A DNA stretch of 64,000 nucleotides, from positions 57,493 to 121,492 of the forward strand of contig JAUCPW010000060.1 of the NCBI GenBank assembly GCA_030373045.1. Direction: 5' to 3'. The notes below the pieces were generated by a model. It made no database searches. It was not told the origin of the DNA and worked only from the letters and a program-made list of their open reading frames with translations. Shown here in pieces: positions 42,267 to 50,745 of this stretch; the stretch's first letter is position 1; each line of letters starts with the position of its first letter. The position numbers and the translations under genes were made by a program. This DNA is from Candidatus Fermentibacter sp. (lineage in GTDB: Bacteria; Fermentibacterota; Fermentibacteria; Fermentibacterales; Fermentibacteraceae).

Positions 42267-42765
42267 TATGCCTTCTGGATCGGAGGGCGGAGGCGGCCGA
42301 GAACAGGGTCGTGAAAACGAAGCCGGTCAGAAGGGTGATGGCGGACCTGGCGGCGATGGCCCCGACCCCCGGTCCGGCTCCGCTGAAGAGGGGCCTCGAG
42401 GCGCACAGGACGAAGACGACGTCGCAGACCAGCCCGGCCAGGGCTCCCGAGAGAACGAGCGTGAGCCTGTTCTCCCCCGGAGCTGCGGCGAGGAGCAGCC
42501 GGCCGGCCAGCAGGCCCGCCAGCAGGCCGAGCGACGTGCAGCCGATGGGCTGGTGGAGGAGGAGGTCGAGCGAGGCTCCGGACCAGAAGGCGCCCTCTAT
42601 GGACCAGACATCGCCGTAGTTGATGGCGAGGTACGTGAGCACGAGAGCCAGGACGTTGGGAGCCTGCAGGATCCTGCCGGCCGTGACCTCGAGCAGGAGC
42701 TGCGCGATCACGGCCCCCACCACGAGCAGCACGCCATGGGCTCCAGGTCTACTCGACCTGTCCAC
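42253..42765 (-). CDS. mreD: Rod-shape-determining protein MreD
   Basis: This 170-residue hydrophobic protein has about five helices (LLVVGAVIAQLLLEVTAG, VLALVLTYLAINYG, LGLLAGLLAGRLLLAAA, LTLVLSGALAGLVCDVVFVLC, AITLLTGFVFTTLFSAA). Size, hydropathy and the position between mreC and mrdA fit MreD, a low-similarity family identified largely by context. It overlaps mreC by 17 bases. Confidence 0.88.
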   Translation of the reverse strand: MDRSSRPGAHGVLLVVGAVIAQLLLEVTAGRILQAPNVLALVLTYLAINYGDVWSIEGAFWSGASLDLLLHQPIGCTSLGLLAGLLAGRLLLAAAPGENRLTLVLSGALAGLVCDVVFVLCASRPLFSGAGPGVGAIAARSAITLLTGFVFTTLFSAASALRSRRHNEAV

Positions 42766-43516
42766 GGCTTCCGTCCAGGAGTATCAGCACCTCGCCGAGG
42801 GACTCGAAATCGACCGCCGGAGTGACGACTATCTCGAGGGCCAGGCTCGCCCCGCTCTCGTCTATCCTGGAGACGATCCCTACGAGGAGGCCGTCGGGGT
42901 ACACGCCTCCGAACCTGCTCGTGACCACCTCGTCGCCGGGCGAGGCTTCGAGCGAGGGATCCACGTGCAGCATCCTGAGCTCGCCATCCTCGAACTGGAG
43001 TATCCCAGTGGCGCCCGAGGGCCTTGTGGTGCAGCTCACCCTGACCTGAGGGGACGTGAGCGGAAGGACCTCGCAGGTCCCCTCGCCGCAGGACGTCACC
43101 ACCCCGACCAGCCCGTCGGGCGCGAGGCATACGGAGTTGATCCCGACGCCGTCCGACGAGCCCCTGTCTACGACCATCGTCCCGCTCACGAGGCCTTCGG
43201 TGCGGTAGAGGACCCTCCCCGCGATGGCGTCCCTCGGGGACACCCTGGTCATGCCCAGGAGGAGGCGGTACCTGTCGGACTTCATGGCCTCCTCGCGGAG
43301 GGCCGCGTTCTCGAGCATCAGTTCGACGATCTGGGTTCTGAGCTCCTCGGAATCGGTTCTCCGGTCATCGCCCAGGACGAGGTCTGCGAACCTCGCGCCT
43401 GCCCAGCTCCCGACGCCCCCGAGCAGGGTAGGCCCCAGCACGAGCAGCAGAACGGTGGCGACGAGGTATTTCCAGAACCTCCCGCTCCCGCTCGGCAGCC
43501 CGCTCCTGCCGGGCAT
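42749..43516 (-). CDS. mreC: Rod-shape-determining protein MreC
   Basis: This 255-residue bitopic protein has an N-terminal helix (FWKYLVATVLLLVLGPTLLGGV), a short coiled coil (TQIVELMLENAALREEAMKSDRYRLLLGM) and a periplasmic beta domain: VLYRTEGLVSGTMVVDRGSS, GLVGVVTSCGEGTCEVLPLTS, GDEVVTSRFGGVYPDGLLVGIVSRI. The last segment (GDxVVTSGxxxxFPxGLxVG) is the MreC signature. It bridges MreB to the periplasmic wall machinery and follows mreB by 1 base. Confidence 0.93.
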   Translation of the reverse strand: MPGRSGLPSGSGRFWKYLVATVLLLVLGPTLLGGVGSWAGARFADLVLGDDRRTDSEELRTQIVELMLENAALREEAMKSDRYRLLLGMTRVSPRDAIAGRVLYRTEGLVSGTMVVDRGSSDGVGINSVCLAPDGLVGVVTSCGEGTCEVLPLTSPQVRVSCTTRPSGATGILQFEDGELRMLHVDPSLEASPGDEVVTSRFGGVYPDGLLVGIVSRIDESGASLALEIVVTPAVDFESLGEVLILLDGSRGQVE

Positions 43517-43517
43517 C

Positions 43518-44552
43518 TCAGCGGATGATCAGCTTCCTGAAGCGGAAGCTGTCCTCGAGTATGAGGCCGGCCCCGAGAACGGTGCAGGCCAGGGGATTGT
43601 CGGCGATGCGCACGGGCAGGTTGGTCTGGTTGGAGAGGAGCCGTCCTATCCCCCTCAGCATGGCTCCCCCGCCTGTGAGGACGATTCCCCTGTCGACTAT
43701 GTCGCTCGCGAGCTCCGGCGGGGTCTTCTCCAGGCCGTGCATCACAGCCTCGACGATGGCTCCGACGGGTTCCTTGAGAGCCTCCCTGATGTCGGAGGAC
43801 CTTATCCTGTAGGTCCGCGGGATCCCGTTCATGAAATCGAGCCCGCTCACGTCCATGCCCTCGTCGTCCTCCTCCAGGACGGTCCCTACGCGGAGCTTCA
43901 CCGCCTCGGCTGTGCGTTCGCCTATCAGGAGGCTGAAGTGCTTCTTGAGGTAGTTGGTGATGGCGTCGTTCATCTCGTCTCCGCCTATGCGGATCGAGTT
44001 GGTCGCGGCTATCGAGGAGAGGGATATGACCGCGATCTCGCTGGTGCCGCCCCCGATGTCCACGATCATGTTCCCGGCCGGGCTCTCGATCGGGAGGCCC
44101 ACACCGACCGCCGCCGCGAGGGGCTCGGGCACCAGGTAGACGTCCCGTGCGCCAGCCCGCTCGAGGGCGCTCCTCACCGCGGTGATCTCCACCTCGGTGA
44201 TCCCGTTGGGAACGCAGACCAGCACCCTGGGCCTCATGGCGAACCTCTTGCCCTGGGCCCTCTCGAAGAAGATGCGCAGCATGGCCATGGTGGCGGTGGC
44301 GTTGGTGATGACACCGTCGTGGAGGGGCCTGAAGGCCTCGAGCATCGTGCCGGTGCGGCCGAGCATGGACTTGGCCTCGGTGCCCACGGCCACCACTTCG
44401 TTCGTCGCCTTCTCGATGGCGACGACACTGGGCTCCTCGAGGACTATCCCCCTGCCCTGCACGTATATGAGAGTGTTGGCCGTCCCCAGGTCTATGGCCA
44501 TCTGCGTCGAGAGGAAGGAGGAAGCCCTGGGGACAAGACTGGAAATCCTCAT
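43518..44552 (-). CDS. mreB: Rod-shape-determining actin homologue MreB
   Basis: This encodes 344 residues from the ATG at 44552, preferred because GGAGGG lies 5 bases upstream (a TTG six codons earlier is also open). Actin-fold motifs are MAIDLGTANTLIYVQGRGI (phosphate 1), NMIVDIGGGTSEIAVISL (phosphate 2) and IVLTGGGAMLRGIGRLLS (adenosine). The N-terminal RISSLVPRASSF may form the membrane-binding amphipathic segment. It polymerises at the inner membrane and organises rod-shaped growth. It is the first gene of the mreBCD-mrdA-rodA run. Confidence 0.96.
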   Translation of the reverse strand: MRISSLVPRASSFLSTQMAIDLGTANTLIYVQGRGIVLEEPSVVAIEKATNEVVAVGTEAKSMLGRTGTMLEAFRPLHDGVITNATATMAMLRIFFERAQGKRFAMRPRVLVCVPNGITEVEITAVRSALERAGARDVYLVPEPLAAAVGVGLPIESPAGNMIVDIGGGTSEIAVISLSSIAATNSIRIGGDEMNDAITNYLKKHFSLLIGERTAEAVKLRVGTVLEEDDEGMDVSGLDFMNGIPRTYRIRSSDIREALKEPVGAIVEAVMHGLEKTPPELASDIVDRGIVLTGGGAMLRGIGRLLSNQTNLPVRIADNPLACTVLGAGLILEDSFRFRKLIIR

Positions 44553-44582
44553 CAATCCCTCCGTAAACAACTCAGGGAGCGT

Positions 44583-44611
44583 TCAATACCATAAGGATAG
44601 CGATGCGTCAA
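44583..44611 (-). promoter_or_regulatory. Promoter of the mreB operon
   Basis: On the minus strand TTGACG (44611-44606) and TATTGA (44588-44583) are separated by exactly 17 bases, which matches a housekeeping sigma-70-type promoter. It lies about 31 bases upstream of the mreB ATG. Confidence 0.65.
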
Positions 44612-44745
44612 CCGCCGGGGACGCCTTGTACCGTCCGGGGACCCGCCGGTCGCGTTAACTGGCTCTGCGTCAAGCCCGGGGAACCGGCCGGGAATGATCG
44701 CGTATCACCAAGGGGTGGAACAACCTGGAGTGCGTGAAAGAAGCG

Positions 44746-45516
44746 CTATCTGACGGGGATGACCCAGCCCGGGGCGATCGGCTGCGCGGGTGCGAGAGTG
44801 TCCACCGAGGTGGAGGGCGGGATCGTCAGATCCCACAATCCGGGCCAGGGTTCGGCCGGGTCGCGGAAGGATGTCAGGTCGACCACTGCCGTCACGCCGC
44901 CTGCAACGACCCTCCAGGCGGCGGGCCAGGCCCTGTACTCGTCGTGGGCGCTCGAGGAGGTGATGGATGCGCTGCCTCCGTCCCACACGAAGGAGGAGGG
45001 GAACAGGTCGCCCGGATCCATGGAAACGCAGATCCCGGCCTCGCCGGGCAGGAAGGTCCATTCCGCGGATCCGCCGGAAGCAGAGGCGCCTTCCGCAATC
45101 TGCCACGCCTCCAGAGCCACGGGGAACCCTGTTCTCACCAGGAACAGCAGGTCCTGCACGGGGAGCGAGAAGGGGCCTGCATCGAGACCGCCCGGGTGCA
45201 CGAATGCGACCTCCTCCCGCGGCATGTAGAAGAGAGCGCGGGAGGAATCCACCGACCAGCTCAGGACGGGCATCCCGTCAGGCCCGCAGAGGTCGCCCCT
45301 CGTCCGGGAGCTTGCGATGTCGCCCCAGATCGCGAATCTCCCCTCGAAGAGGAAGTCGCCTCCGTCCACCCTGGCCCTGCCTGACACGAGGAAGACGCCT
45401 GCACTCTCCCACTGGGCCCTGCATCGTGAAGCGAAAAGCCCGGCCATGTCGCGGGCCTCGCCTGCGTCGAGGGATCGGCAACCCGTGAGATGGAGCAGGA
45501 GGAGAGGGAGGGTCAG
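44746..45516 (-). CDS. LolB/DUF4292-like outer-membrane lipoprotein, predicted CTG start
   Basis: The protein has a lipoprotein signal (TLPLLLLHLTGC, lipobox HLTGC) followed by a curved-sheet domain: VFLVSGRARVDGGDFLFEGRFAIWGDI, TRGDLCGPDGMPVLSWSVDSSRALFYMP and EVAFVHPGG. This pattern (G-x-A-x-V-x-x-x-x-x-x-x-G, then F-G/x-D-G) is typical of LolB and DUF4292 lipoproteins. No ATG, GTG or TTG precedes the signal. A CTG at 45516 overlaps the upstream gene's stop as CTGA and gives a proper signal peptide, with GGAGAAG 13 bases before it. The length would be 256 residues. Function as a lipoprotein acceptor is inference. Confidence 0.72.
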   Translation of the reverse strand: MTLPLLLLHLTGCRSLDAGEARDMAGLFASRCRAQWESAGVFLVSGRARVDGGDFLFEGRFAIWGDIASSRTRGDLCGPDGMPVLSWSVDSSRALFYMPREEVAFVHPGGLDAGPFSLPVQDLLFLVRTGFPVALEAWQIAEGASASGGSAEWTFLPGEAGICVSMDPGDLFPSSFVWDGGSASITSSSAHDEYRAWPAAWRVVAGGVTAVVDLTSFRDPAEPWPGLWDLTIPPSTSVDTLAPAQPIAPGWVIPVR

Positions 45517-45716
45517 GCGGAGCCGAATTTCTTCTCCAGCGCCTGCAGCCTGCGCTGCATCTCGAGTTCCGCCTGGTACTTGTTCCTGCGGGTCATCAGG
45601 GCGGGATTGTCCGGGGCCTTGGGCAGGAGGGAGTCGATCATCCGGACGGCCTTCTCCCTGTCGCCGGCCTTGGCGGTCTCGTCTATCTTCTCTATCAGTT
45701 CGCTGAGCTTGGCCAT
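45513..45716 (-). CDS. Small helical (TPR-like) protein
   Basis: This encodes 67 residues from the ATG at 45716, with GAGGAGTG upstream inside the end of the PHP gene. MAKLSELIEKIDETAKAGDR then EKAVRMIDSLLPKAPDNPAL reads as one TPR-like helical hairpin, followed by a third helix with coiled-coil character (AELEMQRRLQALEKKFGSA). It is cytoplasmic with no known family. It is tightly placed between the PHP phosphoesterase (3 bases) and the lipoprotein (overlap). Confidence 0.75.
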   Translation of the reverse strand: MAKLSELIEKIDETAKAGDREKAVRMIDSLLPKAPDNPALMTRRNKYQAELEMQRRLQALEKKFGSA

Positions 45717-45719
45717 CGG

Positions 45720-46619
45720 TCACTCCTCCGTCAGTTCGATGTCACCGAAGCATCTCCGCAGGAATCCCTCGACCTGCGATACCTTCACCATGAAGACACC
45801 CTGCGTGCCGCCCATGCCTGCAGAATCCTCCGGCGACCCGTGGAAGTCCGTTCCGCCCGACACGAGCAGGCCGGCCTCCGCCGCCTCGCGCAGGAGCATC
45901 GCGACTGTCTCCGCGGAGTGCCTGGGGTAGTAGACCTCGAGGCCCGACAGGCCCCTGGGGACCAGGCTGCGGATCAGGGCCGGCAGGTTCCTGCCGTCTC
46001 CGTCCATCAGGCCGGGATGTGCCAGCACGGGAAGCCCGCCGAGGCTCCTTATCAGATCCAGGGCCGTGTTCTCCCACAGCCTCTCCCGCTCGACGTATGC
46101 GGGGCGGCCTCTTGCCAGGAAGCGGTCGAAGGCCTCGCGCGACGTCTGGACATAACCCCTCGCCAATAGCGCCTGTGCTATGTGAGGCCTGCCCACCACG
46201 TCTCCGCCCGCGAACTCGAGCACCTCCTCCTCGAAGAGAGGGAACCCGAGCTGGGCGAGCTTCTCGATGATCCTGGGATTCCTCGTGTCCCTGGCGGCGC
46301 GGACCCTGGCCAGGGCCAAGCCGAGGTCGGCCGACTTGTCGCACAGGACGTCGGGCTCCACGCCCGGGAAGTACCCCAGGAGGTGCGCGGAACCGCCCGA
46401 GAGGAGATTGACGCTGAGCTCGACGGCGGGAACGAAGCGCACTCCCGTTCCGGCGGAGGCCTCCCTGGCTTCGGGCAGACCGTCGACGGTGTCGTGGTCG
46501 CTTATGGCCAGAGCGGCCAGACCGAGCCTGGCTGCCGACTCGACTATCGCACCCGGCGTCAGCGCCCCGTCGGACGCCGTACTGTGCACATGGAGGTCGA
46601 CCGAGGCATTCCTGTTCAC
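45720..46619 (-). CDS. PHP-domain phosphoesterase (YciV/RNase AM-like)
   Basis: This encodes about 299 residues from the GTG at 46619 (MNRNASVDLHVHSTASDGAL). PHP metal motifs are VDLHVHSTASDG, LAISDHDTVDGLPEA, FVPAVELSVNL, PVLAHPGLMDG and VSGGTDFHGS. Members act on 3',5'-bisphosphonucleotides or trim 5' ends of RNA using three metals. The exact substrate here is not shown. It starts a minus-strand set with the small helical protein and the lipoprotein. The divergent nucleotidyltransferase begins 75 bases away. Confidence 0.88.
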   Translation of the reverse strand: MNRNASVDLHVHSTASDGALTPGAIVESAARLGLAALAISDHDTVDGLPEAREASAGTGVRFVPAVELSVNLLSGGSAHLLGYFPGVEPDVLCDKSADLGLALARVRAARDTRNPRIIEKLAQLGFPLFEEEVLEFAGGDVVGRPHIAQALLARGYVQTSREAFDRFLARGRPAYVERERLWENTALDLIRSLGGLPVLAHPGLMDGDGRNLPALIRSLVPRGLSGLEVYYPRHSAETVAMLLREAAEAGLLVSGGTDFHGSPEDSAGMGGTQGVFMVKVSQVEGFLRRCFGDIELTEE

Positions 46620-46693
46620 GGCCTCAATATCGCGCTGCGGCGCCTGCCGTGCAAGAACTGGACGCGGGCCCCGGGTATGTGTTGAATCGGTGC

Positions 46694-47686
46694 ATGGATG
46701 AAACAACGCGGTCCATCGTCTCGCAGGCCGAACTGGCCTTCCTCGCCGTCACCCGCCCGGGGTGCACGGAGGTGCGGCAGGGATGCAGCAACGAAGAGAC
46801 GGCGCGGGACCTGAGGGCAATCCTCTGCCGGGATGCCGGCGGGAGGCTGGTCAGGAGGCTCCAGGCCGCATCGTGGCTTCGTCTCGAGCAGGCTCTCCGG
46901 TCGGTCTGCGGCCTGCTCGCCGAATCGGGCATAGAGGTATGGGGGTACAAGGGCGCGGATTACGCCCTCACGCTCTACCCCGACCCGTGCCTGAGGCCGA
47001 TGACCGACCTGGACCTGATGGTGAGGCCCGGGCGGATCCTCGACGCCGCATGCGCCCTCCGCGGAGCGGGCTGGAGCCATTCGACCCCAGGGTCGGCCCT
47101 GCTTTCGTGCGGGATCGTGTCAGGGCTCCTGCTCTCGAAGGACGGCATCGCACTCGACCTGCACAGCCATCCCTCCTACTTCCCCTCGACCATCCCGGGC
47201 AGGCTGCCGCACCCGTCGGAGACGGAGGGCACCGCCACCGATGCGGGCTTCGTCTCGCCGCCGTCCCCCTACAGGCTTCTCCTCACCCTGCTGCACATGC
47301 ACCGGCACGGCGCGGCGGGCAGGGGGATCTGGTGGGTCGACGCCGCCCTTCTGGCCCGCAGGCTCGACGCACGGGGATGGATCGAGTTCGCGAGGCTCGC
47401 CTCGGGCACGGGGCTCGCGGCGAGGCTCCTCCCCCTGCTGGACGGGATCGGCCGCTTCGAGGGAGTCGAGGTGCCCGGGGGGGTTCGGCGAGCCATGGCA
47501 GAGGCGCCTTCCAGGTGGCGCCTCCTCGATCCCGGCCCGAGGCCGGGGCGCGGATCCGGGACGCTGGCCGCGCTGTTGACGCTGGGGGGATGGAAGAGGA
47601 CATCTTTCCTCTCTGTCGTACTTCTCAGGCTCGCGACGGGGGCTCCTCCCCGCCGCGGCGGGAAGGGTACTGGTGGAGGATCATGA
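46694..47686 (+). CDS. Nucleotidyltransferase-family protein (NTP_transf_5-like)
   Basis: This encodes 330 residues from the ATG at 46694 (MDETTRSIVSQ); an ATG at 46649 would add 15 less plausible residues. The core EVWGYKGADYALTLYPDPCL then RPMTDLDLMVRPGRILDA has the G-x-D-x-D-like pattern of minimal nucleotidyltransferases (KGxxL...RxxxDxDLLV). ALDLHSHPSYFPSTI follows. Related genes occur in polysaccharide or peptide-modification contexts, but none is nearby. The stop overlaps the following HD gene by 4 bases (ATGA), so the two are cotranslated. Confidence 0.8.
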   Translation: MDETTRSIVSQAELAFLAVTRPGCTEVRQGCSNEETARDLRAILCRDAGGRLVRRLQAASWLRLEQALRSVCGLLAESGIEVWGYKGADYALTLYPDPCLRPMTDLDLMVRPGRILDAACALRGAGWSHSTPGSALLSCGIVSGLLLSKDGIALDLHSHPSYFPSTIPGRLPHPSETEGTATDAGFVSPPSPYRLLLTLLHMHRHGAAGRGIWWVDAALLARRLDARGWIEFARLASGTGLAARLLPLLDGIGRFEGVEVPGGVRRAMAEAPSRWRLLDPGPRPGRGSGTLAALLTLGGWKRTSFLSVVLLRLATGAPPRRGGKGTGGGS

Positions 47687-49017
47687 ACCGCGATTCCCGG
47701 AAGAAGGTCATGTACGTCCGAGACCCCGTCCTGGGGAGCATCAGGCTGTCGCCCCTGCAGGAGGATCTCCTCAAGACCGTCGAGGTGCAGAGGCTGAGCT
47801 TCATACACCAGCTAGGCACCACCTTCCAGAGCTACCCGGGCGCGCACTGCATGAGGCTGTCGCATGCCCTGGGCGTGTCCTCGCTGGCCGGCAGGATCGG
47901 CAGGGCGGTGATCCCCGACCCGGCAGGGGGAGGCGCGGGGATAGACCTGCTCGAAGCCGCCGGCATGCTGCACGACATAGGCCACACTCCGTGGTCGCAC
48001 ACGCTCGAGCCCCTCTTCCTCGAACTCTCGGGCATAGACCACATGGATCTGGTGGAGGGGCTCATCTGCGGCAGCGCGAGGATGGGCATCCCCGGATCGG
48101 GAAGGATCCCCGGCATCCTCGAGAGCCACGGGGTCGATCCGGTCGACGTGGCCTCGCTCATCAGGTCCGGCTACCGGGGGCCGAGATACATGCAGCAGAT
48201 CATCTTCGGTGAGGTGGACGCCGACATGCTCGACTACCTCCAGCGCGACTTCCACTTCACCGGCGTGGCCTACGGACACATCGAGGTCGACAGGATCATC
48301 AGCACGATGGCGCTGGCGGAGGGCGAACTGGTCTTCCAGGACAAGGCGCTCGACGCGGTGCGGGACTTCCTGCTCGCCAGGCTGCAGATGTACTCGAGCG
48401 TCTACCTGCACAAGAAGACGCGCATAGTCGACCAGATGCTGCTCCGGGCAGCCCGCAGGAGCATCGTGGAGCTGGGCGAGATCGAGTGCTTCCACGAGCA
48501 GACCGACGACGAGATACTGAGTTTCCTGGTCAAGGGCTCGAGGGATCCGTGGGTCAGGGACATGGCCTGGAGGGTCAAGTACAGGCAGAATCTGTTTACG
48601 CAGGTGTTCAGGATCGACGCCGCATCGCCGTCGGGCGACGAGGAGCGCTTCCTCGAGCAGCTCCGCGGGCTGGGCGGCACGGCCCGTCAGGCGGCCGCCA
48701 GGCTCGAGGCCGACATCGCATCGCGTGCGGGGGCGCCTCCGGGTTCGATACTCGTCGACCTCCCGCTGGAGGCCGTGAAGGTGTCGGAGGAACGCTTCGA
48801 GAAGGTGGACATCATGTTCCTGAAGGGGTCGGGAAGGCTGGTGAGCCTGTCCGATATCGATCCGCCGTTCGCCAGGTATCTGTCTGATGCCAAGCCGAAC
48901 CGGAATCTGCTGTCGGTGAGCTGTTCGCCGGAGATCAGGGACACGGTTGCGTCGGCCTGCGGGAAGGTACTGGAGGAGGCCGCCATACCGCTGTTCAAGG
49001 GGATGGATCTGGACTAG
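47683..49017 (+). CDS. HD-superfamily phosphohydrolase (SAMHD1/dGTPase-like)
   Basis: This encodes 444 residues. VRDPVLGSIRLSPLQEDLLKTVEVQRLSFIHQLGTTF is the typical N-terminus of the family, MRLSHALGVSSLAGRI supplies the first His, and EAAGMLHDIGHTPWSHTLE is the HD motif with its second metal-site His. FGEVDADMLDYLQRDFHFTGVAYG completes the site. Members hydrolyse dNTPs or related nucleotides. The ATG at 47683 has GGAGG upstream and overlaps the nucleotidyltransferase stop. Its own stop TAG is shared with the convergent ankyrin gene. Confidence 0.9.
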   Translation: MNRDSRKKVMYVRDPVLGSIRLSPLQEDLLKTVEVQRLSFIHQLGTTFQSYPGAHCMRLSHALGVSSLAGRIGRAVIPDPAGGGAGIDLLEAAGMLHDIGHTPWSHTLEPLFLELSGIDHMDLVEGLICGSARMGIPGSGRIPGILESHGVDPVDVASLIRSGYRGPRYMQQIIFGEVDADMLDYLQRDFHFTGVAYGHIEVDRIISTMALAEGELVFQDKALDAVRDFLLARLQMYSSVYLHKKTRIVDQMLLRAARRSIVELGEIECFHEQTDDEILSFLVKGSRDPWVRDMAWRVKYRQNLFTQVFRIDAASPSGDEERFLEQLRGLGGTARQAAARLEADIASRAGAPPGSILVDLPLEAVKVSEERFEKVDIMFLKGSGRLVSLSDIDPPFARYLSDAKPNRNLLSVSCSPEIRDTVASACGKVLEEAAIPLFKGMDLD

Positions 49018-49823
49018 CGCTCCCCGTCGAGCTCCGGAGCCTCCGTCTTCCTGCCGCACCTGCCGCAGACGAAGGCCAGGTACTCCCAGACCGACAGAGA
49101 GACGAGCCATTCCACACGCGCCGGTGCCGGCCTGGACATCGTGCTCCCGCAGGCCGGGCACTTCCACTGGAGCAGCCTGCTGGTCCGCTGGACCGAGAGC
49201 GCCTTTTCGATGTGGCCGCAGTATTCGCGGTTGCCGGTGAAGGCGGCGATCCCGGCCGGGGTCTCGCCCTTGCGGTTCCTTGCCCAGACGATTGCCCCGG
49301 CCTCGATCAGCCTCTCCACTATCGAGTCGCACTGCCCCCGGGCTACCGCCAGATGAAGGGGCGTGTTACCCTCGGAATCCTCCGCGTTAACATCGGCGCC
49401 TGCCCTCAGGAGCAGCTCCACCATCCTGACGTCGCGGCCCGAGACCGCCGTATGCAGGGGTGTGAGCCCGCCGCCGCAGGCCGCCACCGGCGACGAGCCG
49501 GCAAGGCTCAGGGCTTCGACGACCCTCTCGTTCCCGTGGGATACCGCGACGTGCAGGGCGGTCTCGCCCTTGGGGCCTATGGGCGTGTTGAGGTCGAGCC
49601 CCGCCGCCGACAGCTTCCGCAGAAGCGTCCCGAAATCGTCGAGCGGGAGCGTGTCGCCCTCGCAGGCCTTCTCGACCAGGGAGCCGAGCACGGCTACATC
49701 GGTGCCGGGCTTCTCTTTGGAGAACGACATGCCGTCGGCCAGTGAAAGGAGGCGCTTCCAGTCGGAGGAGGGATCGTTCAACGCAGAGAGGAGTTTCTTG
49801 CCTGAACTTCCGAAGAGGGCCAC
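49014..49823 (-). CDS. Ankyrin-repeat protein with C-terminal zinc ribbon
   Basis: This encodes 269 residues from a GTG at 49823 with AGGAGG 4 bases upstream. Four ankyrin repeats are visible (GETALHVAVSHGNERVVEAL, LTPLHTAVSGRDVRMVELLLRAGADV, GNTPLHLAVARGQCDSIVERLIEAGAIV, GETPAGIAAFTGNREYCGHIE). A Cys4 zinc ribbon closes the protein (CPACGSTMSR...FVCGRCGRK). It is probably a cytoplasmic protein-protein interaction adaptor with unknown partner. It is convergent with the HD gene. Confidence 0.88.
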   Translation of the reverse strand: MALFGSSGKKLLSALNDPSSDWKRLLSLADGMSFSKEKPGTDVAVLGSLVEKACEGDTLPLDDFGTLLRKLSAAGLDLNTPIGPKGETALHVAVSHGNERVVEALSLAGSSPVAACGGGLTPLHTAVSGRDVRMVELLLRAGADVNAEDSEGNTPLHLAVARGQCDSIVERLIEAGAIVWARNRKGETPAGIAAFTGNREYCGHIEKALSVQRTSRLLQWKCPACGSTMSRPAPARVEWLVSLSVWEYLAFVCGRCGRKTEAPELDGER

Positions 49824-49896
49824 GTTTCCTCCTACATGTGAGGGCGAGGTGGTATGGTAGTAAAAAAGCCGGCCGGAAGCAATGCAGACCCGCCGT

Positions 49897-50742
49897 TCAG
49901 CCCCTGAGTGCGAGCAGCGCATCCGACGCCGCCCTGGCCGATTCGTATCCTATCGCCGAGAGCTCCCTCGCCCTGTGGAACTCCGATCCCACGAATCCCG
50001 ACATGTCCGGTTCGATGAGGACTTCGGGCCTGTCCAGGGACAGCCTCGAAGCCGCCAGGTTCCTCTCGGCGATCATCAGCGTCGAGAGGAGAACTGCGTT
50101 CAGGGAGGGCTTCCTCCCCGCCCTTCCGCCATTCCCGCCTTCGCTCTCCTCCCCGTCACCGGAACCGATCCCGGCGGTCCTGCTGTTGAGCCCGACCGCT
50201 ATGACGGCATCTGCGCCCAGGGCCCTGGCCGCGCCCACGGGAACGGGGTCGGAGAGCCCTCCGTCGGAGAGCCATCTTCCGCGGGTGAACCTCGGCGGGA
50301 AGATCGCGGGGATCGCTATGCTGGCCATCAGTGCCGAGACGAGATCGCCCGATCGGAGCACGACGGCGTCACCCGTGGCGATGTCCGTGGCCACGGCGGC
50401 GAAGGGCGCCTGCAGGTCGCCGATGTCGGCGTGCCCGAACCAGGCCCTGAGCAGGTTGTGGATCCTGCGGGAGTCTATCAGGGCGCCCTCGCGGATGCCC
50501 GGCGACACATATGACAGCACCCTGATCAGGTCGGCCCCCATTATCTCGTCCAGCGCCGCCGGGAGCCTGCCGGAAGCCTTCAGGGCCCCCACGACCGCCC
50601 CGATGCTCGTCCCGCATATGACCGAGGGAGTCACGCCGATCTCGTCGAGGAGCGACAGCACTCCCAGGTGGGCCCATCCCCTCGCTGCTCCGCCGCCCAG
50701 AGCGAGCCCTATCCTGCGGGCCTTCACCCTCCCGCGGCGCAC
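49897..50742 (-). CDS. Patatin-like phospholipase (RssA type)
   Basis: This encodes 281 residues. The oxyanion-hole motif is LALGGGAARGWAHLGVL, the nucleophile Ser is in VICGTSIGAVVGAL (GTSIG), and the catalytic Asp in LSDGGLSDPVPV (DGG). This Ser-Asp dyad acts on phospholipid or acyl-ester substrates, and RssA-like members are cytoplasmic or membrane-associated. The GTG at 50742 is used with GAGGTG upstream, although a GTG at 50727 would also fit. It follows the MgtC gene by 3 bases. Confidence 0.9.
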   Translation of the reverse strand: MRRGRVKARRIGLALGGGAARGWAHLGVLSLLDEIGVTPSVICGTSIGAVVGALKASGRLPAALDEIMGADLIRVLSYVSPGIREGALIDSRRIHNLLRAWFGHADIGDLQAPFAAVATDIATGDAVVLRSGDLVSALMASIAIPAIFPPRFTRGRWLSDGGLSDPVPVGAARALGADAVIAVGLNSRTAGIGSGDGEESEGGNGGRAGRKPSLNAVLLSTLMIAERNLAASRLSLDRPEVLIEPDMSGFVGSEFHRARELSAIGYESARAASDALLALRG

Positions 50743-50745
50743 CCG

